A stretch of DNA of 64,000 bases. Origin: Caldithrix sp. (lineage in GTDB: Bacteria; Zhuqueibacterota; Zhuqueibacteria; Thermofontimicrobiales; Sulfurfontimicrobiaceae). Numbering within the stretch: position 1 is the stretch's first letter; the number at the start of each line of letters is the position of its first letter. Made by a program: the position numbers and the translations under genes. The notes under the pieces were generated by a model. It searched no databases and had not been told where the DNA came from. It saw only the letters and a program-made list of their open reading frames with translations. The stretch covers positions 1 through 64,000 of the forward strand of contig DYKB01000032.1 of the NCBI GenBank assembly GCA_020722815.1, written 5' to 3'. Positions 34,348 through 44,483 of the stretch are shown in pieces.

Positions 34348-37074
34348 ATGCTAAGTCGTGTTCTTTTAATCACTTTATTAATTTATTTTTCTTTCAGTAA
34401 TTTTAGCTGGGCCGCTAAACGGACGAAATTGATGAAGACCCATAATGCTGCTTCTGTTTCTATTCCAATCGCCGAGCTGGAAGCCCCTAAATATAATCAA
34501 CATCCAACATTCATTGATTTCGACAATTATATCCTGACGGGAAATCTGATAGGAACATCATCAATGGATTATGCAACAGCTTATTTCGGTCGTAGCATCG
34601 CGGTTGGTTCGGATGGGACGGTTCATGTTGTCTGGGCAACTACCGGTGATGTGAGCAACGAAGTGCTTTATTCAAAATCAACTGATAAAGGAAAAAGCTG
34701 GAAAAGTATTCAATATATCCACGATGGCTATTATGGGTATAAACCAGCAATCGCGGTGGATCCAAATAATCCAGATAAAATTTATATTATCTACGTTGGT
34801 TATCAAAATTCCGGGGAGACCCGTTCTGTTCGTGTTTGCACCTCGCTGGATAAAGGAGAAACCTGGAGCGCCTCGGTGCCGATTTACGGTTCGGTACTGA
34901 ATTGTAATAATCCCGATGTCATTGTCGATGGGAAAGGATGGGTACATTGTGCTTTTGATAATTATAATGAAAATGATAATTATATTCGTTATAATTATTC
35001 AACAGATAATGGAAAAACCTGGTTGGCGCAGCCGATGATTATTAATAGTAGTGTGACGACACCAACTTTTGCTGCCAGCCTGGCGATTGATAAATTTAAT
35101 AATGTTCATATTTTAACCGGTGGTGGCGGTTCTGATGGCAATTTTGGTGATAAGGGGGTGTATTGGACCTGGCTGGATATGAGCGCGGTGACGGGCCTAC
35201 CGCAACTTCCCGTTATTAAACAAGCTCCGATGAAAGAATTGGCAGCACCGGGTACTGGTTTTCCGTATCCATCAATGGTCTTCGATTCGAAAAATGTGGG
35301 GCACCTTTGGTATGATAATATTGGCAATTCAGGATTCCGTGACGTTTTTTATCGAAAATATGAAAACGGCGTCTGGCAAGATCCACTTCAATTTTCTCCT
35401 TCTTATGGAATCGGTGCTTTTGCGCCGAGTTGTGCAATTGATGCCGACGATAATTTATACGTTATTTATCATGATGTGGGGGCGGGAGATAATCAGTGGG
35501 CATGGGAATATTGGCCAACCGATATTGTTTCCGCAACCAATGCCAGTGGTGATTGGGTTTTTGTGAATATTACCGATGATGGCACCGGTATCAATCAACA
35601 ATATGCCGAGTGTGCAAATTGGGTTGCCGGGGATTCCCTTTTGCATTTTGTTTATGTCACCGGTGGTGGGCCCTATCAGGTGGTTCATGAACTTGGCTAC
35701 CCCTGGAAACCGGAACCAAGCTGCGAAGTACTGAATCGCCCCGATACATACGATTTGACGGGACCATTTGGTATTATCGCTGCTACTGAAGATCTCGATG
35801 GAAGTGTGGTTGCGTGTTCACTGTTGGTCTGGCAGAATAGCAGTAAAATATTAGAATTAATCATGACAGAAGCTTATTCGAATGTCTATTATCGGGAATT
35901 TTCAATTACCGGTAATGTCGGTGATGTGATTGAATATCAATCTGTGGCAGTAGATAATGAAGGGAATAATGGTTATTCGGCACGTAAAAAATTTTCAATT
36001 CTGGCCCCCAAAAATCCAAAGGCAGATTTATTAATCGTCCGGGATAATGCAAAATTGATTGATACCTTTTGGGCGGCACTGTTAGATAGCCTGGAACAGA
36101 AGGGTCGATTAAAAGGTTATGAAATTTGGGACACCTACGAACATAATGGTATTGACGCCTCGGTGACAACTTTCGGTTGGAATACGATATTCGTACACGG
36201 TGCTTTTGCAGGCACAGTTCCCACCCGCGATTATGAATATAGTCCTTATGCATACTTTTTAAATAGCGGGACAACCAGTAATCCCAAAAATTTATGTCTG
36301 GCCAGTATGGATTACCTATTTATTAATGAAGAAGTCGATTCGTCAACTGAATTGACATTTCAATCGGGTGATTTCGCGTATGATTTCTTTGGGGTGGCGA
36401 AGGCAATAAATGATCCGGAAATGACTGATTCAATTTTGGTCGGGAGTGCGGGAAACCCAATTTCGGGTGATTTTTCGCAGGTGCCGCTGCAATTGAGGTC
36501 GATTTCAACTGATCCCTTCGTACCAAACTGGATTGATTGGATTGATCCGATTGATCCAAAAAATAATCTTTTCCTGGCGGAAAACGAAGGAACTGCTTGT
36601 GGGGTGATGAATGGGAAGGCAACTTTTAAGACCGTTTTTCTGCCATTTATGATAAGTCAATTGGTGAAAGATGGTCAGGTGAGTGGTTCTAAAAATATTC
36701 CGGATCCATCGGCGGTGAAATTAGTGACGAACATTTTAAACTGGTTCGAAACAAAGGCCGGGGAAGCTGCCGTTGCGAAGACAGATTTACCTGTATTAAA
36801 TTTTGATCTTGGCCATAACTATCCCAATCCGTTCAATCCCGTTACACATATTGATTATTCTCTGGCCAGAGCTTCTGAGGTGAGTTTGATTGTTTATAAT
36901 TCGCTTGGACAGAAAGTAAAAGAGTTGGTCAATTCCTACATGCCAGCGGGTAAACATACGGTGGAATGGGATGGAATGTCCGAAACTGGCCAGATGGTTT
37001 CCAGTGGGACCTATTTTTATCGTATTCAGGCAAGTAATTTTATAAAAGTTCATAAATTAATATATTTGAAATAA
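34348..37074 (+). CDS. Secreted BNR/sialidase-like exoprotein with type IX sorting tail
   Basis: 908 aa, TAGGAG ahead of the ATG, signal peptide ending FSWA. The N-terminal half is a beta-propeller of the BNR/sialidase type with Asp boxes STDKGKSW (about residue 111), SLDKGETWSA (about 168) and STDNGKTWLA (about 218). The glycosidase arginine triad is not evident, so it may only bind. A middle domain begins ADLLIVRDN (about 560). The C-terminus is a classic Por/type IX sorting domain: NYPNPFNPVTHIDYSL, YNSLGQKV, GKHTVEWDG and SSGTYFYRI, ending HKLIYLK. It should be secreted across the outer membrane. A strong terminator follows. Confidence 0.85.
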   Translation: MLSRVLLITLLIYFSFSNFSWAAKRTKLMKTHNAASVSIPIAELEAPKYNQHPTFIDFDNYILTGNLIGTSSMDYATAYFGRSIAVGSDGTVHVVWATTGDVSNEVLYSKSTDKGKSWKSIQYIHDGYYGYKPAIAVDPNNPDKIYIIYVGYQNSGETRSVRVCTSLDKGETWSASVPIYGSVLNCNNPDVIVDGKGWVHCAFDNYNENDNYIRYNYSTDNGKTWLAQPMIINSSVTTPTFAASLAIDKFNNVHILTGGGGSDGNFGDKGVYWTWLDMSAVTGLPQLPVIKQAPMKELAAPGTGFPYPSMVFDSKNVGHLWYDNIGNSGFRDVFYRKYENGVWQDPLQFSPSYGIGAFAPSCAIDADDNLYVIYHDVGAGDNQWAWEYWPTDIVSATNASGDWVFVNITDDGTGINQQYAECANWVAGDSLLHFVYVTGGGPYQVVHELGYPWKPEPSCEVLNRPDTYDLTGPFGIIAATEDLDGSVVACSLLVWQNSSKILELIMTEAYSNVYYREFSITGNVGDVIEYQSVAVDNEGNNGYSARKKFSILAPKNPKADLLIVRDNAKLIDTFWAALLDSLEQKGRLKGYEIWDTYEHNGIDASVTTFGWNTIFVHGAFAGTVPTRDYEYSPYAYFLNSGTTSNPKNLCLASMDYLFINEEVDSSTELTFQSGDFAYDFFGVAKAINDPEMTDSILVGSAGNPISGDFSQVPLQLRSISTDPFVPNWIDWIDPIDPKNNLFLAENEGTACGVMNGKATFKTVFLPFMISQLVKDGQVSGSKNIPDPSAVKLVTNILNWFETKAGEAAVAKTDLPVLNFDLGHNYPNPFNPVTHIDYSLARASEVSLIVYNSLGQKVKELVNSYMPAGKHTVEWDGMSETGQMVSSGTYFYRIQASNFIKVHKLIYLK

Positions 37075-37087
37075 ATTTCATTGATAC

Positions 37088-37129
37088 AAAAAAGCGTCCG
37101 GCACAATGATAATTTTGCCGGACGCTTTT
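37088..37129 (+). terminator. Rho-independent terminator after the BNR exoprotein gene
   Basis: AAAAGCGTCCGGCA ending at 37103 and TGCCGGACGCTTTT at 37116-37129 form a 14-bp perfect stem with a 12-nt loop, followed by a T-rich tract. It starts 14 nt after the stop codon. Confidence 0.9.
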
Positions 37130-37264
37130 CATTTAATTATCAGTTAACTCTGATTATAAGATGTTAAGGAGCGCAATGCCTTTGTGCCTTGAGAAAAAAA
37201 ACTGTATTTTTTGACAAATTTCCTTACAGAATGATGATGCGCCTCAACATTCGGAGTTCCTTTG

Positions 37265-37888
37265 ATGACGATTAAAATTTTTACCCTTGGCTTATTGAAG
37301 ACGAATTGCTATTTGCTGGCCTGTGAGAAGACGAACAAAGCCGTGATAATTGATCCGCCGGAAGCCGATGCGCAAATCACCAATTATTTAGAAGAAAATA
37401 AATTACAGCTAAAATATATTCTTTTAACTCATGGACATATCGATCATATTGGAGGGGTGGCATTTATTAAAGAATATTCGAAGGCGAAAATTTTCATGCA
37501 TCGTGATGATTTGTCACTGGTGAAAAATGCTGCCATATATGCCCAATGGTTTGATTTAAATCCACCACCACCATTCGAGATTGATGAATTTTTTACTGAG
37601 GATCAAATAATCACAGCCGGAACCATTGAATTAAAAGTCATTTTCACACCCGGGCATACGCCTGGCGGTGTATGCTTTGTAGACGACATTTCTGCTTTTG
37701 TTGGCGATACCTTATTTGCTGGCAGTATCGGAAGAACTGACCTGCCAGGGGGTGACTATGAGACACTTATTTCTTCAATTAAAAATAAATTGATGAAACT
37801 TGATGATTCGATAGTCGTTTATTCCGGGCACGGACCTAAAACAAAAATCAAAGACGAAAAAGATACAAATCCATTTTTAAACGATTAA
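37265..37888 (+). CDS. MBL-fold metallo-hydrolase (glyoxalase II-like)
   Basis: 207 aa from the ATG at 37265 (GGAG about 10 nt upstream). Metal ligands: H56, H58, D60 and H61 in THGHIDHIGG, then His in PGHTPGG and Asp in VGDTLFAGSIGRTDLPGGDY, then the last His in YSGHGPKT. The N-terminal strand TLGLLKTNCYLLA and the short length match the YcbL/glyoxalase II-related group, which lacks the C-terminal helical domain of true GloB. It probably hydrolyses a thioester or a related small substrate in the cytoplasm; the exact substrate is unknown. Confidence 0.85.
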   Translation: MTIKIFTLGLLKTNCYLLACEKTNKAVIIDPPEADAQITNYLEENKLQLKYILLTHGHIDHIGGVAFIKEYSKAKIFMHRDDLSLVKNAAIYAQWFDLNPPPPFEIDEFFTEDQIITAGTIELKVIFTPGHTPGGVCFVDDISAFVGDTLFAGSIGRTDLPGGDYETLISSIKNKLMKLDDSIVVYSGHGPKTKIKDEKDTNPFLND

Positions 37889-37932
37889 CTCACTTTTTCC
37901 TATAAAATCATGATGAAAGGTGGATTTTTTTT

Positions 37933-40731
37933 ATGTCAATTAAAAATCACATCTTTATTTTATCAGGCATCTTCATTACATTTTTTCTTCTTTTTTGCTC
38001 GTGCGAATCAGAGATCGACCTGTCACCGCCAGTTGTATTTATGGCGCCTGCTGGCGAATTGGACACAAAAATTGATATAAATGGCAAAACGATTTTACCC
38101 AATGGTCGCATCATCACCCCAACAGGCAGACAAATCCGCGTGGCGCCACATCCTTATGGACTGGTTTTAAGCCATGATGGGAGTATTATATTAACCGCCA
38201 ATAGTGGGACAAAGCCCTTTTCGCTGTCGATTATCCAGAACTTTACTGATAATCAACCAGCCATTTTTCATATTCCCGAAACGGAATCAGAACGGGAAGG
38301 TGTTTTGGAGTCCGTTTTTATGGGACTGGCATTTTCTCCTGATAACCAGGTTTTTTATGCATCCGGTGGAAATAGTGGTGATGTGATGACTTTTGAAGTT
38401 ACCTCCCGAAAATTGCTTTCTAAAATTGATTTAAACACGATTTGGGGTAAAAAACAATTTCGCGGGAGTTATACAGGAGATTTAACACTTTCAAAAGAGG
38501 GTCGATTTCTCTTTGTGGTAGATCAGGCGAATTTTCGAGTGGTGATTATTGATGTTCAGGCGCAAAAGATAATTCAAAATATTGCAGTTGGGCGTTATCC
38601 TTTTGGGATTGCTCTTTCACCAGATGGCAAAAAAGTGTATGTCGCAAATGTGGGCATGTTTGAATATGCCCCGATTCAAAATATCGATCCCCAAAATTCA
38701 GCGGAAGCGACAATTCATTTTCCTGCTTATGGTTTTCCTTCAAAAGAGGCCGTGGCAGGTGTTGAGCTAGAAGGGAAAAAGGTGCCGGGGCTGGGTGATC
38801 CAAATGTTCCGGAATCCTTTTCGGTCTGGACCATCGATGTTTCAAATCCTGAAAATGCCCGGGTGATTGCCAAAATTAAAACCGGCCATCTGGTTGGTGA
38901 GAAATTGGAAAATTTTCCGGCTGTTGGCGGGAGCAGTCCCAATTCCATTGTGGCTTCTGAAGATTTCATTTATGTCAGTAATGGCAATAATGATTGTATT
39001 ACCGTGATTTATGCCCCAAAAGATAGTTTGATTGGCGACATCGATTTAAAATTACATCCGCGAATTGACCATCTGCGCGGAATAATCCCTTTTGGATTAA
39101 CATTAAGTCCCGGTCAATATCGGCTCTATGTCGCTGAAGCGGGAATCAATGCGATTGGTGTCATTGATACGCGAACCCATCAGGTCGTTGGCCATATTCC
39201 GGCAGGCTGGTTTCCGGCCAAATTGGCAGTGACACCGGACGATAAATTTTTGATAGTGGCGAATGCAAAGGGATGGGGAGCTGGTCCGAATGCAGGACCG
39301 GATCATAAGGAGACGGATCCGAGCAATGTCGGCCAGCTAATGCGCGGTTCAGTTTCCATTATACAAATTCCGAATGACAGTGAATTAACGAAATTCACCC
39401 ATCAGGTTGTCCAGAATACGGTACAATTTAGCCCGTTAAAAAAATTTGCTCGTTCGGCGAAAAATCCGGTTCCACCGATCACGGGTACCCGAAAAAGTCC
39501 CATTAAACATGTCGTTTATATTACCAAAGAAAATCGGACTTATGATGAAATTTATGGGGCAATTGAAGGCGGAAAGGGATATCCGTCATTGAATTTGTAT
39601 GGAACACCCCGGACATTTTCGAACAAAACGGGCGATAGTACGGTGGTGATGGGTGTGTCGATGCCCAATCATATCGCGCTGGCCCGGCGATTTACGCGGT
39701 GTGATAATTTCTATTGCGATTCGGACCATTCGGCTGATGGTCATCGCTGGTTAGTTGGCGTTTATCCGAATGAGTGGGTGGAAACCGCTACTTCCGCTTC
39801 TTATGGCGGGCAGCGAAATTGGAGTCAGGAAGCGCCGGGGAGAATGGGTTTTACCGGGGCTTCCGGCGCAATTTATCCGGAAGATTATAATGAGGCTGGC
39901 GCTATCTGGGAGCATCTGGAGCGACATCAGATTTCATTTTTTAATTTTGGCCTTGGTTTCGAATTTGAAGGCGGAATTGAGGAGCAGCGTGATAAATTTA
40001 CCGGAATTCGATTGACCATGAATTATCCCATGCCCAAACCTTTATTCGACCGGACTTCCCGGATTTTTGCCACCTATAATACGAGTGTGCCGGACCAATT
40101 TCGCGTGGATATGTTTGAAAAAGAATTTCAGGAACGCTGGGAATCGGGAAAAGAAGAATTTCCCCGCCTGATTACCATGATGCTTCCCAATGATCATGGC
40201 GCCAATGAACGCCCCGCAGATGGCTATCCCTTTCGTGAATCTTACATGGCGGATAATGATCTGGCCCTCGGTCGTGTGATTGAACTGTTGACGCATAGCC
40301 GCTGGTGGCCTGAAATGGCGATTTTTGTTACGGAGGATGACGCTCAGGGAGGTCTGGACCACGTTGATGCCCATCGGAGTATCTGTTTGATCATCAGTCC
40401 GTACGCCAAACCGGATTATGTTTGTCATACGCATACGAGTATTGCCAGCATTATTAAAACGATTTTCCTGATTCTGGATTTACCGTCGCTGAATCAATAC
40501 GATGCCTGTACGAACGATCTGGGTGATGCTTTTCTGGATGAGCCAGTGAATTCGGCTGCTTATCCGGCGCTACCATCAGATTTACGCATTTTTGATCCCC
40601 AAAAGGCATTGGATCCGTATGATGTTCAATTCAATTGGAAAGCCGTAAATGACTATCCAGCGCTGGACGATGCCGATTTTCTGGAAGAAGAACGTGCTGA
40701 AAAAAAGGATTTATTGAACCAGCAGGAGTAA
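37933..40731 (+). CDS. YncE-type beta-propeller fused to a phosphoesterase, lipoprotein
   Basis: 932 aa, ATG behind AAGGTGG. Lipoprotein-type signal ends FLLFCSCES. Residues about 60-480 form a YVTN/YncE-like seven-bladed propeller (PYGLVLSHDGSIILTANSG, AVGRYPFGIALSPDGKKVYV, IPAGWFPAKLAVTPDDKFLI). Residues about 520-880 form a phosphoesterase (PF04185-type) domain of the alkaline phosphatase superfamily: VVYITKENRTYDEIYG, then DNFYCDSDHSADGHRW, then VTEDDAQGGLDHVDAHRS. This fusion is known in many environmental bacteria. The natural substrate is not established. The penicillin-acylase-like gene starts 7 bp after its stop, so the two are co-transcribed. Confidence 0.87.
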   Translation: MSIKNHIFILSGIFITFFLLFCSCESEIDLSPPVVFMAPAGELDTKIDINGKTILPNGRIITPTGRQIRVAPHPYGLVLSHDGSIILTANSGTKPFSLSIIQNFTDNQPAIFHIPETESEREGVLESVFMGLAFSPDNQVFYASGGNSGDVMTFEVTSRKLLSKIDLNTIWGKKQFRGSYTGDLTLSKEGRFLFVVDQANFRVVIIDVQAQKIIQNIAVGRYPFGIALSPDGKKVYVANVGMFEYAPIQNIDPQNSAEATIHFPAYGFPSKEAVAGVELEGKKVPGLGDPNVPESFSVWTIDVSNPENARVIAKIKTGHLVGEKLENFPAVGGSSPNSIVASEDFIYVSNGNNDCITVIYAPKDSLIGDIDLKLHPRIDHLRGIIPFGLTLSPGQYRLYVAEAGINAIGVIDTRTHQVVGHIPAGWFPAKLAVTPDDKFLIVANAKGWGAGPNAGPDHKETDPSNVGQLMRGSVSIIQIPNDSELTKFTHQVVQNTVQFSPLKKFARSAKNPVPPITGTRKSPIKHVVYITKENRTYDEIYGAIEGGKGYPSLNLYGTPRTFSNKTGDSTVVMGVSMPNHIALARRFTRCDNFYCDSDHSADGHRWLVGVYPNEWVETATSASYGGQRNWSQEAPGRMGFTGASGAIYPEDYNEAGAIWEHLERHQISFFNFGLGFEFEGGIEEQRDKFTGIRLTMNYPMPKPLFDRTSRIFATYNTSVPDQFRVDMFEKEFQERWESGKEEFPRLITMMLPNDHGANERPADGYPFRESYMADNDLALGRVIELLTHSRWWPEMAIFVTEDDAQGGLDHVDAHRSICLIISPYAKPDYVCHTHTSIASIIKTIFLILDLPSLNQYDACTNDLGDAFLDEPVNSAAYPALPSDLRIFDPQKALDPYDVQFNWKAVNDYPALDDADFLEEERAEKKDLLNQQE

Positions 40732-40738
40732 TATTATC

Positions 40739-43090
40739 ATGAAACGGAAATATTGGGCTCCTGTTATATTTTTTATTTGCCTGTTAGTCGTCTTTTTCAT
40801 TTTAACACGTCGACTGATTTATAAAACATTACCCGGGATGAACTCGATTACGCTCTCAGGTCTGGTTGATAAGGTTGAGATAGGATATGATGAAGTTGGC
40901 GTTCCCCGAATTAAAGCCAATACGCGTTTGGATACGTATTTTAGTATGGGATATGTCCACGCCCGGGATCGCCTCTGGCAGATGGATATCCGGCGACGTG
41001 CGGCTGTTGGCCATTTAACAGAAGTTCTGGGGGATTCTTTTCTGATAATTGATACTTTAGTGGTAAAATTTAATTTAACCAGTCTGGCTGAAAGTCTATT
41101 GGTTCAATTGCCAGATTCCACGCAAGAGATGCTGGAGGCTTATTCGAACGGCATCAATGCGTTTATTCATACGCAGCAGACCGCGCCAGCGGTGGAGTTT
41201 CAAATCTTAAGTTATCTACCAAAGGATTGGGAGCCTGTCCATACCCTGGCGATCTGGCGACTTTGGGGATGGCTTAATTCGTCTCTTTGCCGCGATCTTC
41301 TGGATATTTTATTGACGATTCGAATTTCTGAAAATCACGTAAAAACCTTGAATATCGATTCCAAAATTCAGATACCGAAAGAGATACAACCATCTTTTTT
41401 AAGTGAAGGTTATAAAATTTTAGCGGCTTTCCAAAAACTGGATGCTTTGACTGGCTTTCCTTGTGCTTCAAATTTTACACTTTCGCGGCTCTGGGGTAAG
41501 ACAAACGCCGATTCGTCACTAACATTGCTATCGTTTTCTCCGCTGAGTCGCCTGACCATCCCCAATAGCTGGTATCTGATTCAAACGACCATCCATAATT
41601 CATTGATCTTGGGGGCAACAATTCCGGGAATTCCAATTTTCTTTAGTGGGACAAATGGAAAAATCGCCTGGGGGGTTGAACCAATTCCATTACGAAATTC
41701 CTATTTTCAGTTGAATGATTTCAGGTCTATGCCGGATAATAATTCGGAATTTCAGATAAAACAACAAGTTATACCGATTAACAGGCAAGATACTTTGAAG
41801 ATTCCGGTTTACCGAAAAAATGGACAACCTATTTTATATAGCAGTCCCGATAACGAAGACCACCGGTACTTTTTAACCTGTGATTGGACTGGATTAAAAT
41901 CCGATTCGCTTTTTATCAAATTATTAAATATCGGTGCGATTCATTCGCTTCAATTGATTCGATCGGATTTGCCCGAAAATATAACCCCTGCAATCCAATT
42001 TTTGGCAATTGATACAAATGATTCGGTTCTTTTTTTGAAATTTGGTGCTTCATTTGAACCGGCTAACTCCAAAAAGATGAAAAGATCAAGGGAAGCCATT
42101 AACCACATCGCTTATGAAATGAAATCATTTTTTAACCATTTAACGCCAGAGTCATATCACTTACAATTTCCTTACACAAATTTTCAGTCGGATTCGGTCC
42201 TGAATCTTGAACCTGAATTTGGAAGGGAAATATGGCAGGAATTCTTTCAAACCGCTGCTGATCCAGACAGTGCGGATTTATTAAAATTGGAATTTGTCGA
42301 GAAAAATTTGACTTACCGCTTTTCTTCCAGCGCTGCGCAAATTCTTCCAATAATAATCAACTATTTGGAGCAATCACCTGATTCGGCAGCGGTAAAAGTG
42401 ATTCTATATCTTTTAAAACATTGGGATTATTACGAGCACCCGTATAGCTATGCTGCGACAGTTTTTAACCTGATAATGGAAAGGCTGATTTCTGAAATTT
42501 TTCATGATGAGATGGGCGATTCACTCTATTCTTTTTTTATACAATCGCCGGAATTCTTAAATAAGACGATGACCCACTTGCTTCATGAGCCAGCAAATAT
42601 CTGGTTTGACATTCAAAAACCAGATACAGTGAAGGAAATGCTATCACACCGGTTGATCCCGATCATAACCCAACTTTATTCTTCCCAAAATCCTGATGCT
42701 TCGGTGCCAAATTTTTTATGGAAGTCACAAACCCCCTGTTTTATTCATCATTTACTGGCAACAATCCAATCACGGGATTTTTATTTGAATTCAGAAATGG
42801 TCTATCTTCAGGGAAATGGTTTTCCACTGAACGCTATTTCTCAAATTTCAAATCCGTCAGCATCGATAAAAGGCTGGCCATTACAAATTATTTTTATGCC
42901 AACCGACCCGATCCAGGTTTTTTGGGTTATGAGTACCGGCCAATCCGGGCATATTTTAAGTCCAGATTATAAAAACTTAACCCGGCGCTGGCTGGAAGGT
43001 AAATTTTATAATTTTAACTTTACCGATAAAAAAGTAAATGAAAAAAATAAAATCGTTATCATACCACAAAGGACAATTGGAGCTAATTAA
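40739..43090 (+). CDS. Penicillin acylase (Ntn-hydrolase) family protein, divergent
   Basis: 783 aa with a single N-terminal membrane segment (PVIFFICLLVVFFILT). Family landmarks: VGVPRIKANTRLDTYFSMGYVHARDRLWQMDI (given here in part: SMGYVHARDRLWQMD), RRAAVGHLTEVLG, then the cleavage/nucleophile site ASNF (Ser244 by position), WYLIQTTI, and GTNGKIAWGVEP. The region after the nucleophile Ser (TLSRLWGKTNADSSLTLL) lacks the usual VVSGSRTxSGKPLLxNDPHL, and the C-terminal third is hard to align, so activity is uncertain. Members cleave amide bonds of N-acyl compounds such as penicillins or N-acyl homoserine lactones. It is coupled to the phosphoesterase gene upstream (7 bp) and the YhaM-type gene downstream (12 bp). 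Confidence 0.75.
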   Translation: MKRKYWAPVIFFICLLVVFFILTRRLIYKTLPGMNSITLSGLVDKVEIGYDEVGVPRIKANTRLDTYFSMGYVHARDRLWQMDIRRRAAVGHLTEVLGDSFLIIDTLVVKFNLTSLAESLLVQLPDSTQEMLEAYSNGINAFIHTQQTAPAVEFQILSYLPKDWEPVHTLAIWRLWGWLNSSLCRDLLDILLTIRISENHVKTLNIDSKIQIPKEIQPSFLSEGYKILAAFQKLDALTGFPCASNFTLSRLWGKTNADSSLTLLSFSPLSRLTIPNSWYLIQTTIHNSLILGATIPGIPIFFSGTNGKIAWGVEPIPLRNSYFQLNDFRSMPDNNSEFQIKQQVIPINRQDTLKIPVYRKNGQPILYSSPDNEDHRYFLTCDWTGLKSDSLFIKLLNIGAIHSLQLIRSDLPENITPAIQFLAIDTNDSVLFLKFGASFEPANSKKMKRSREAINHIAYEMKSFFNHLTPESYHLQFPYTNFQSDSVLNLEPEFGREIWQEFFQTAADPDSADLLKLEFVEKNLTYRFSSSAAQILPIIINYLEQSPDSAAVKVILYLLKHWDYYEHPYSYAATVFNLIMERLISEIFHDEMGDSLYSFFIQSPEFLNKTMTHLLHEPANIWFDIQKPDTVKEMLSHRLIPIITQLYSSQNPDASVPNFLWKSQTPCFIHHLLATIQSRDFYLNSEMVYLQGNGFPLNAISQISNPSASIKGWPLQIIFMPTDPIQVFWVMSTGQSGHILSPDYKNLTRRWLEGKFYNFNFTDKKVNEKNKIVIIPQRTIGAN

Positions 43091-43102
43091 AGGGGAATCA
43101 AT

Positions 43103-44062
43103 ATGTTAAATAAATTTATTCGTGATTTTGTCGAAGGGGATCAGGTCCTGGGATTTTTTGTTTTACGAAAAAAGGAAACAAAAGTAAAAAAAGATGGTTC
43201 ACCTTACCTTTCGCTGGAATTGGGAGATCGAACAGACCGAATTCGCGGAACACTCTGGGAAAGTTCACCGGATCTGGCGCGTCAGTTTAATGTCGGCGAT
43301 GTTTTAAAAATTCAGGGCATTGTGATCAGCTATCAGGAAGAACTCTATATTAAAATTGAAAAACTTCGGAAAGCCGTTCCCCAGGATAATATCGATTTGA
43401 AGCAATTTCTGCCAGAAACTGACAAGGATGTTCGAATTTTATCGCTGCGACTCTTTTCGATCATTGATAGCCTTCAATCCGAAATAATTAAAAAGTTATT
43501 GCGGAATATTTTTGATGATATTGACTTTAAAAATAAATTTATGCAGGCTCCCGCTGCGAAATTGTGGCATCAAAACTATATTGGTGGTCTTCTGGAACAT
43601 ACACTGCAGGTCACTGAAATTTGTGACAAGGTACTGGTTTATTATAAAAATGTCAATCGGGATATCTTGATTGCCGGTTCTTTATTGCATGATATCGGTA
43701 AAGTATTTGAATTGTCAATGGAGGGCTTTATCGACTATTCCGATAAGGGTCGTCTCATCGGCCACGTAATGATGGGGTACGAGTATGTCGCCCGAAAAAT
43801 TTCCGAGTTGCCAGAGCTTCCTGAACCAGTCGCAAATCAGATACTGCATATTATCCTCAGTCACCATGGCGAAAAAGAGCAGGGAGCGCCTGTCGTGCCC
43901 ATGACCCTTGAAGCGATGATAATGCATGGAGCGGATTATCTGGATTCTCAGGCCAGTGCTTTTGTGCGTATTATTCAGAAAGAGAAGGAATCCGGTTCAA
44001 AATGGAGTAAATATGTTAATTTGATTGATCGGTATATCTATATGGGGGAAGATAAAAAATAG
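43103..44062 (+). CDS. YhaM-type 3'-5' exoribonuclease (OB fold plus HD domain)
   Basis: 319 aa, AGGGGAATC ahead of the ATG. An N-terminal OB-fold nucleic-acid-binding domain (YLSLELGDRTDRIRGTLWES, then VGDVLKIQGIVISY) precedes an HD phosphohydrolase domain: GGLLEHTLQVTEICDKV, LIAGSLLHDIGKVFEL (the HD pair) and ILSHHGEKEQGAPVVPMTLE, with MHGADYLDSQ supplying the last metal ligand. This is the YhaM layout and length. It degrades RNA or single-stranded DNA from the 3' end in Firmicutes. Third gene of the 37933-44062 unit. Confidence 0.88.
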   Translation: MLNKFIRDFVEGDQVLGFFVLRKKETKVKKDGSPYLSLELGDRTDRIRGTLWESSPDLARQFNVGDVLKIQGIVISYQEELYIKIEKLRKAVPQDNIDLKQFLPETDKDVRILSLRLFSIIDSLQSEIIKKLLRNIFDDIDFKNKFMQAPAAKLWHQNYIGGLLEHTLQVTEICDKVLVYYKNVNRDILIAGSLLHDIGKVFELSMEGFIDYSDKGRLIGHVMMGYEYVARKISELPELPEPVANQILHIILSHHGEKEQGAPVVPMTLEAMIMHGADYLDSQASAFVRIIQKEKESGSKWSKYVNLIDRYIYMGEDKK

Positions 44063-44280
44063 CTTCTTTTTTAAGGTTTTGAAAATCAATTCGACCCTGC
44101 CTGAGGAAGTTTATCAGCCCGATTTAGGCGATTACACCTGAAAACTTTGTTAATTTAACAAAATTTCAGTTATTCTTTTATCAGTGGAAATCTGTTAAAT
44201 CCACGTTCATTTCTGGTTGCGGCCTGGTTGATTTATGGATTCATATTTGCAATGTATGACTTTTATAAGATAAATTTTTA

Positions 44281-44436
44281 GTATTCGCTCAATAACTGTG
44301 GGTGAAAAAACCTGTCATTGCGAGGCGTTTTTTGCCGCAGCAATCTCCTGATGTCGTGTGAGGGGATTGCTTCGTCGCCAAAAGCGCTCCTCGCCATGAC
44401 AGGACGTAGCATTACCCTCATTTATTGAACGGATAC
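44281..44436. repeat. MITE-like element with TCATTGCGAGG core, copy 2 (156 bp)
   Basis: Ends GTATTCGCTCAATAA (44281) and TTATTGAACGGATAC (to 44436) match those of the 4702-4855 copy. The core runs from CCTGTCATTGCGAGGCG to CTCCTCGCCATGACAGG. It lies 48 bp ahead of the flippase gene. Confidence 0.75.
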
Positions 44437-44483
44437 AATTTTTATACTGTCCCAATAATACATAACGTGGTAATCCAAAATAA

